Origin: Rhyzopertha dominica
Lineage: Eukaryota > Arthropoda > Insecta > Coleoptera > Bostrichidae
Assembly (NCBI GenBank): GCA_025024175.1
Contig: QCXZ01000064.1
Coordinates: 26,346,286 to 26,410,285, forward strand
Reading direction: 5' to 3'
DNA: 64,000 nt
The notes beneath the pieces are model-generated. The model did no database searches. It was not told where the DNA came from and worked only from the letters and a program-made list of their open reading frames with translations. The translations under genes and the position numbers were made by a program. Position 1 is the first letter of the stretch. Each line of letters begins with the position of its first letter. Positions 60,901-64,000 of the stretch are shown here, one piece after another.

Positions 60901-63900
60901 TTCTGATTACACCCATTGTAGGGCACTGTCGTAATGATAAAAAAGTGACATGCTTGCTCTTCTATATTTCCTTTATATATGCTAGTTCATTATAAAATTC
61001 AAAGATACCTTCTTAATACAAGATTTTGTGCAGATTGGATTTGTGTCTAAAACAGATTTTCGGATTACACTAATTGCATGGTGCCAGTCTAGATGAAGAA
61101 TTTTCATACCCGTAACTCGAATCTCTAACTTTTTCTTACTAATGACGAGTAACTATACTGTTAAGACAACGATCAATAACTACTTCGTATGAATGATCAA
61201 GGAATAACATAAATATATCGAGCTATTAAAAAATATAGCAAATTAAATTTTAGTTATCCATAATTATTCAAATTTTCATCAAATTAGGAAGTATTTTTAG
61301 CTAGCAAATTTCATATGGATTCGAAAGCTGCAAACCGAATGTTTTTAATTTTTTCAATATCATTTTTTTTCAAACACACCGTAAGCGGATGATAAACGAA
61401 ACCTTGGCCACAAACTGCAAGTAGGATGTCTTAAAACTATTCCTGCTTTTGCGGCTATATTCCTGTTAAATCCTGCTTCGAACCTCAGATCAGCCGCATT
61501 TACATCAGTTTGTGTTTTAAAACAAATACTTTACTATAATAGTAAAGTACTCGGTTATAGCAAAAACAAAAATCTCCTTCAGCCATGACTTGCGATGAGG
61601 GTATTCCTATCATGTGGTTATAATTCTGCTTCAAACCTGAGATCAGCTAGACTTACCGTTTTTTAGTTACGGCAAAAACGAATATTATGGTTATCTTTCC
61701 CTTAAGCCACAAATGCGAGGAGTAGTTTCCAGACCACAGGTGTTTTTCACAAAGTAAAAATTAACGAATATTTCAAAAGTGCCGTAAATAATAATAGATC
61801 GTTTAAGGGCTGCAAATTTTATAAGCACATCGAGACTTTTTTAGGAATCTTGGATTGCGTGCCAATATTTATAGATACACTACTCCAAGGAATTTACACA
61901 CCACCAAAAAGTACCAAAAACTTTGATGTTAATTGGTGTCCAAAATACTTGGCCCATTTGCATTTTTTGTTGATAGTTGAATCTTCCACAAAGTACCTAA
62001 CTTCATTGCTTGTTTTTCACATAAATAATTTGTGAATGTATGCCTGGTATAACAATAATTATAAAAGTTTATTCCATAAATTTTGTAACATTCTGTAGGG
62101 TTTGCCAGTGGTAAGAAAAATTTGTATTTAAATCAAATTGTAGCCTTAACTTTTTTAAACAATCTCTTTTTTGATTTACTTATTATCTCCATTAGTTCGG
62201 AATAAAATGGATTTTATAACTTAACATGTTATTATTGCTTTTGGTACTTTATAATCCTAAAAATAAGTAGTATGCCATAGACTAATTAAATTATAACAGG
62301 ATGTCATCAGGAGGCTCTATAGAGAATCTCTGGGACACTCATGCTGGGTGGTTGCCACAGGAGCATAAGCATCGCAACAACTTGGATGACTTGTGGCGGA
62401 GACTAATTCAAATTTGGGAAGAACTGGATCAAAATGAAGTTCGTAGGATCATTTTAAATATGGGTTGTCTTTGTCAAGATGTTATTCGCGCCAGAGACGG
62501 AAATACTACTGATAATTTAGTTCCATTTTTCACATTGTAATCATTTTCTCTTTTCTTTCAATGTCTTTCGTTAACACCGATAAAAACGCGTTATAAAATC
62601 TATTTTCTTTCGAACTAATCGAGATAATAAAGTGAATAAAGGGGATTGTTAAGGAATGGTAAAGATACGATTTTATTTAAATTACAATTTTTGTCACAAC
62701 TGTCAAACTCTACAGGGTGTTGCAAAATTAATTCAAAAAAACATGTTATAATTGTTACACACGGCATATATTCATAAATTATTTATGTGAAAAAAAGAAA
62801 GAAGTCACTTTATGGAAGATCCAACCTATCACAAAAAAATCATACAAATCGGCCAAATAGTTTGGACACTAATTAACATTAAAGTTTTGTATATTTTTGG
62901 TGGTGCGGTAATTCCTTGGAGTAGTGCACTCGCATATCATATACGGACAATCTTTCGGAACTTATTCGATAATCAAATGACAAGCCTTTAACTTAATATC
63001 ATCTAATCGACAGGCTAATGCAACGACATCGACCACTGGAAAAGTCTGGCCCGAATCTTTAAAACCCGAAGGCTCGTTTGAGACTACCAGTTCCAGTAGT
63101 GACAATTCTACAGTAGAAACCCCTGGTAACGGTAACTCTACCGAGCCAACGACAAATGGAAACGGTAATAGTACCTCAGCGAAGCAGGAACGGGATGTTG
63201 AGACTTCCACTAGCAAAATTCAGAGACTGGAAAGAGATCTGAGAATCGTGGATCAGATTGAAAGTCTCCTTAAGGAAATTCACGAAAACGCCAAGTTGCT
63301 GGCAAAAGACAAGAACTTGTTACCACATCAGGGAAGCAGACCAAAACGGGAAGCTAGGGATGGCAACCCTATAAGTGATGATGAAAGCATGATTTCAAAA
63401 AGAAGTGACAAATCTTTATTTTTCCCTCAATTAGATTTGAGAACTAATAAGCTTTTAACGGATCCGAAAGAAGTTTTAGGTGAGAATACCAAATTAGAAA
63501 AGTTAAGACAACTAGAAAATTTGAACCAATTTCTGAACACTATAAATATAAGTCCAAGAAAAGCAGATGACGATTTGCTTATGCAAAAAAGGAAAAGATT
63601 TTTAGCTTGCTTTAAGAGAAACAAAAAGAAGAAGAAAAAGAAAAAGAAACGAAATAAGCTTTGGAGAAAATTATACGGACGGAACCCACAATATGAGCCT
63701 TTTTTAGAAGAGAATCTTCCAAATTTACAGTGAATACTGAATATAATTTAGTAGATAAGGATGAAAGTAAAAACACACTTGGCATTAATGATAGAAAAAG
63801 AAGACACGAAGATCGAACATTTAGAGTAGATGCAAATCGGAGAGATGAAAATGACGAAATTATTAAAACCGAACTAGAAAAATTAGCACCCATTCAAATC

Positions 63901-63999
63901 ACACATAAAGCACCTTCTTATAATACCCCCACCCCAAGAACCCCTGATGTGTCTAAAACTGTAGTAATTATTAACACTGATAATGATGTAAAAGACTAC
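54952..63999 (+). CDS. Unrecognised, probably secreted protein; two exons visible, continues past the window
   Basis: Exon 54952-56950 is open for 666 codons. It follows a TTTTTAG acceptor and begins IIALMLILQATCTHC, the second half of a likely signal peptide, so the first exon lies upstream and was not found. A GAG/GTAAGG donor at 56950 joins in phase 0 to an acceptor (CGACAG) and exon 63014 onward (ANATTSTTGKVWPE). The protein is rich in Ser, Thr, Asn, Lys and Glu, with few Cys (CTHC, PCGC) and many dibasic or tetrabasic stretches (NNNKKRKRESN, KNKKKKKK-like, SRPKREARDG) that could be proprotein cleavage sites. No domain was recognised. In exon 2 the frame stops at 63731-63733 while another frame is open from 63697 to the window end; see findings. 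The gene call is good, the function unknown. Confidence 0.75.
56951..58438. other. Left part of the intron of the unknown gene
   Basis: No gene was recognised. At 57496-57522 and 57627-57653 GATGTAGCTACAACGTAGAG and its complement form a hairpin with about 100 bp between, probably part of a small inverted-repeat element. Confidence 0.5.
58439..58570 (-). pseudogene. Tc1/mariner transposase fragment, catalytic region
   Basis: The minus strand reads FTDEATFYSKSRMNLQNFNY followed by further in-frame sequence to PKW. F-T-D-E-A-T-F is the second catalytic-Asp block of insect mariner-like transposases. It may belong with the fragment at 59345-59560. Confidence 0.55.
58719..58741 (+). repeat. (TG)n microsatellite
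   Basis: A TG run of about 11 units. Confidence 0.95.
59345..59560 (-). pseudogene. Possible N-terminal (helix-turn-helix) part of a mariner-like transposase
   Basis: The minus strand reads ESSSFMVIQSVVENPNVSIS then TTAIDKI, resembling the first HTH of such transposases. At 59494-59530 the plus strand reads CAGTGGCGGCTGGTCA then GAGGCAC, which resembles hAT-type terminal sequence and may be a separate insertion. Confidence 0.35.
59571..61877. other. Intron sequence, nothing recognised
   Basis: AT-rich. Short open frames only. Confidence 0.55.
61878..62926 (+). mobile_element. Tc1/mariner-type transposon deletion derivative with ~190-bp terminal inverted repeats
   Basis: CACTACTCCAAGGAATTTAC at 61878 faces its complement ending at 62926. 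Similarity continues inward for about 190 bp on each side (for example ACATAAATAATTTGTGAATG near 62020 against its complement near 62775). Between them an open frame at 62301-62540 encodes a transposase C-terminus (HAGWLPQEHKHRNNLDDLWR, then NEVRRIILNM). The catalytic core is missing, so this is an internally deleted copy. TA is seen at the left edge but CA at the right. Confidence 0.75.
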
Positions 64000-64000
64000 G

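Noticed and set aside
1..64000. CRISPR arrays, operons, tRNA or rRNA genes, or a bacterial insert
   Set aside because: No spacer-repeat pattern, cloverleaf or rRNA sequence was seen, and spliced genes with eukaryotic transposons occur throughout.

Overview
The window is AT-rich nuclear DNA from an arthropod, most likely an insect. The evidence is single-domain secreted ACE of the insect type, acid-lipase and talin genes with insect-like introns (two very short ones of 48 and 57 nt), a TATA box correctly spaced from a TCAGT initiator, and a heavy load of Penelope, jockey-like, RTE-like and Tc1/mariner elements. A beetle is a reasonable guess but not proven. Isolated N bases, some inside exons, mark uncertain base calls.

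Host genes: (1) the 3' end of talin on + (exons 950-1208, 2617-2757, 7656-8733), giving the end of the I/LWEQ module plus a Tyr/Gln/Ser-rich tail; (2) a gastric/acid-lipase-like gene on - (24079-27054), with five exons found and no C-terminal part found; (3) a complete ten-exon angiotensin-converting enzyme gene on - (28657-49687) that splices to an uninterrupted 631-residue protein with all zinc ligands, plus promoter and poly(A) signal; (4) a large unrecognised, probably secreted protein on + (54952 to the window end), with a 666-codon exon and a second exon at 63014 in matching phase.

Layout: talin with two fold-back DNA elements in its last intron (1-9.1 kb); a decayed jockey-like LINE (9.9-11.3 kb); a nest of Penelope-like elements (PLEs) at 11.3-20.8 kb, arranged as head-to-head inverted pairs, the later ones separated by (TA)n tracts; an RTE-like fragment, a 1.3-kb inverted-repeat element and a mariner relic (20.8-23.9 kb); the lipase (24-27 kb); ACE (28.6-49.8 kb), whose long introns hold a second copy of the 1.3-kb element, an RNase H LINE relic, another PLE, a 118-bp minisatellite next to a Pif1-helicase fragment and a 167-bp-arm hairpin, a second fold-back element, a jockey-like relic and a head-to-head PLE pair; then mostly featureless DNA to 54.9 kb and the unknown gene, whose 6-kb intron carries Tc1/mariner relics.

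The host genes show no sign of acting together. The most striking pattern is the repeated palindromic form of the PLEs: at least six loci have two 5'-truncated copies meeting at their 5' ends with both 3' ends facing outward, four of them bordered by self-complementary (TA)n. Many PLE 3' ends carry a hammerhead-like core.
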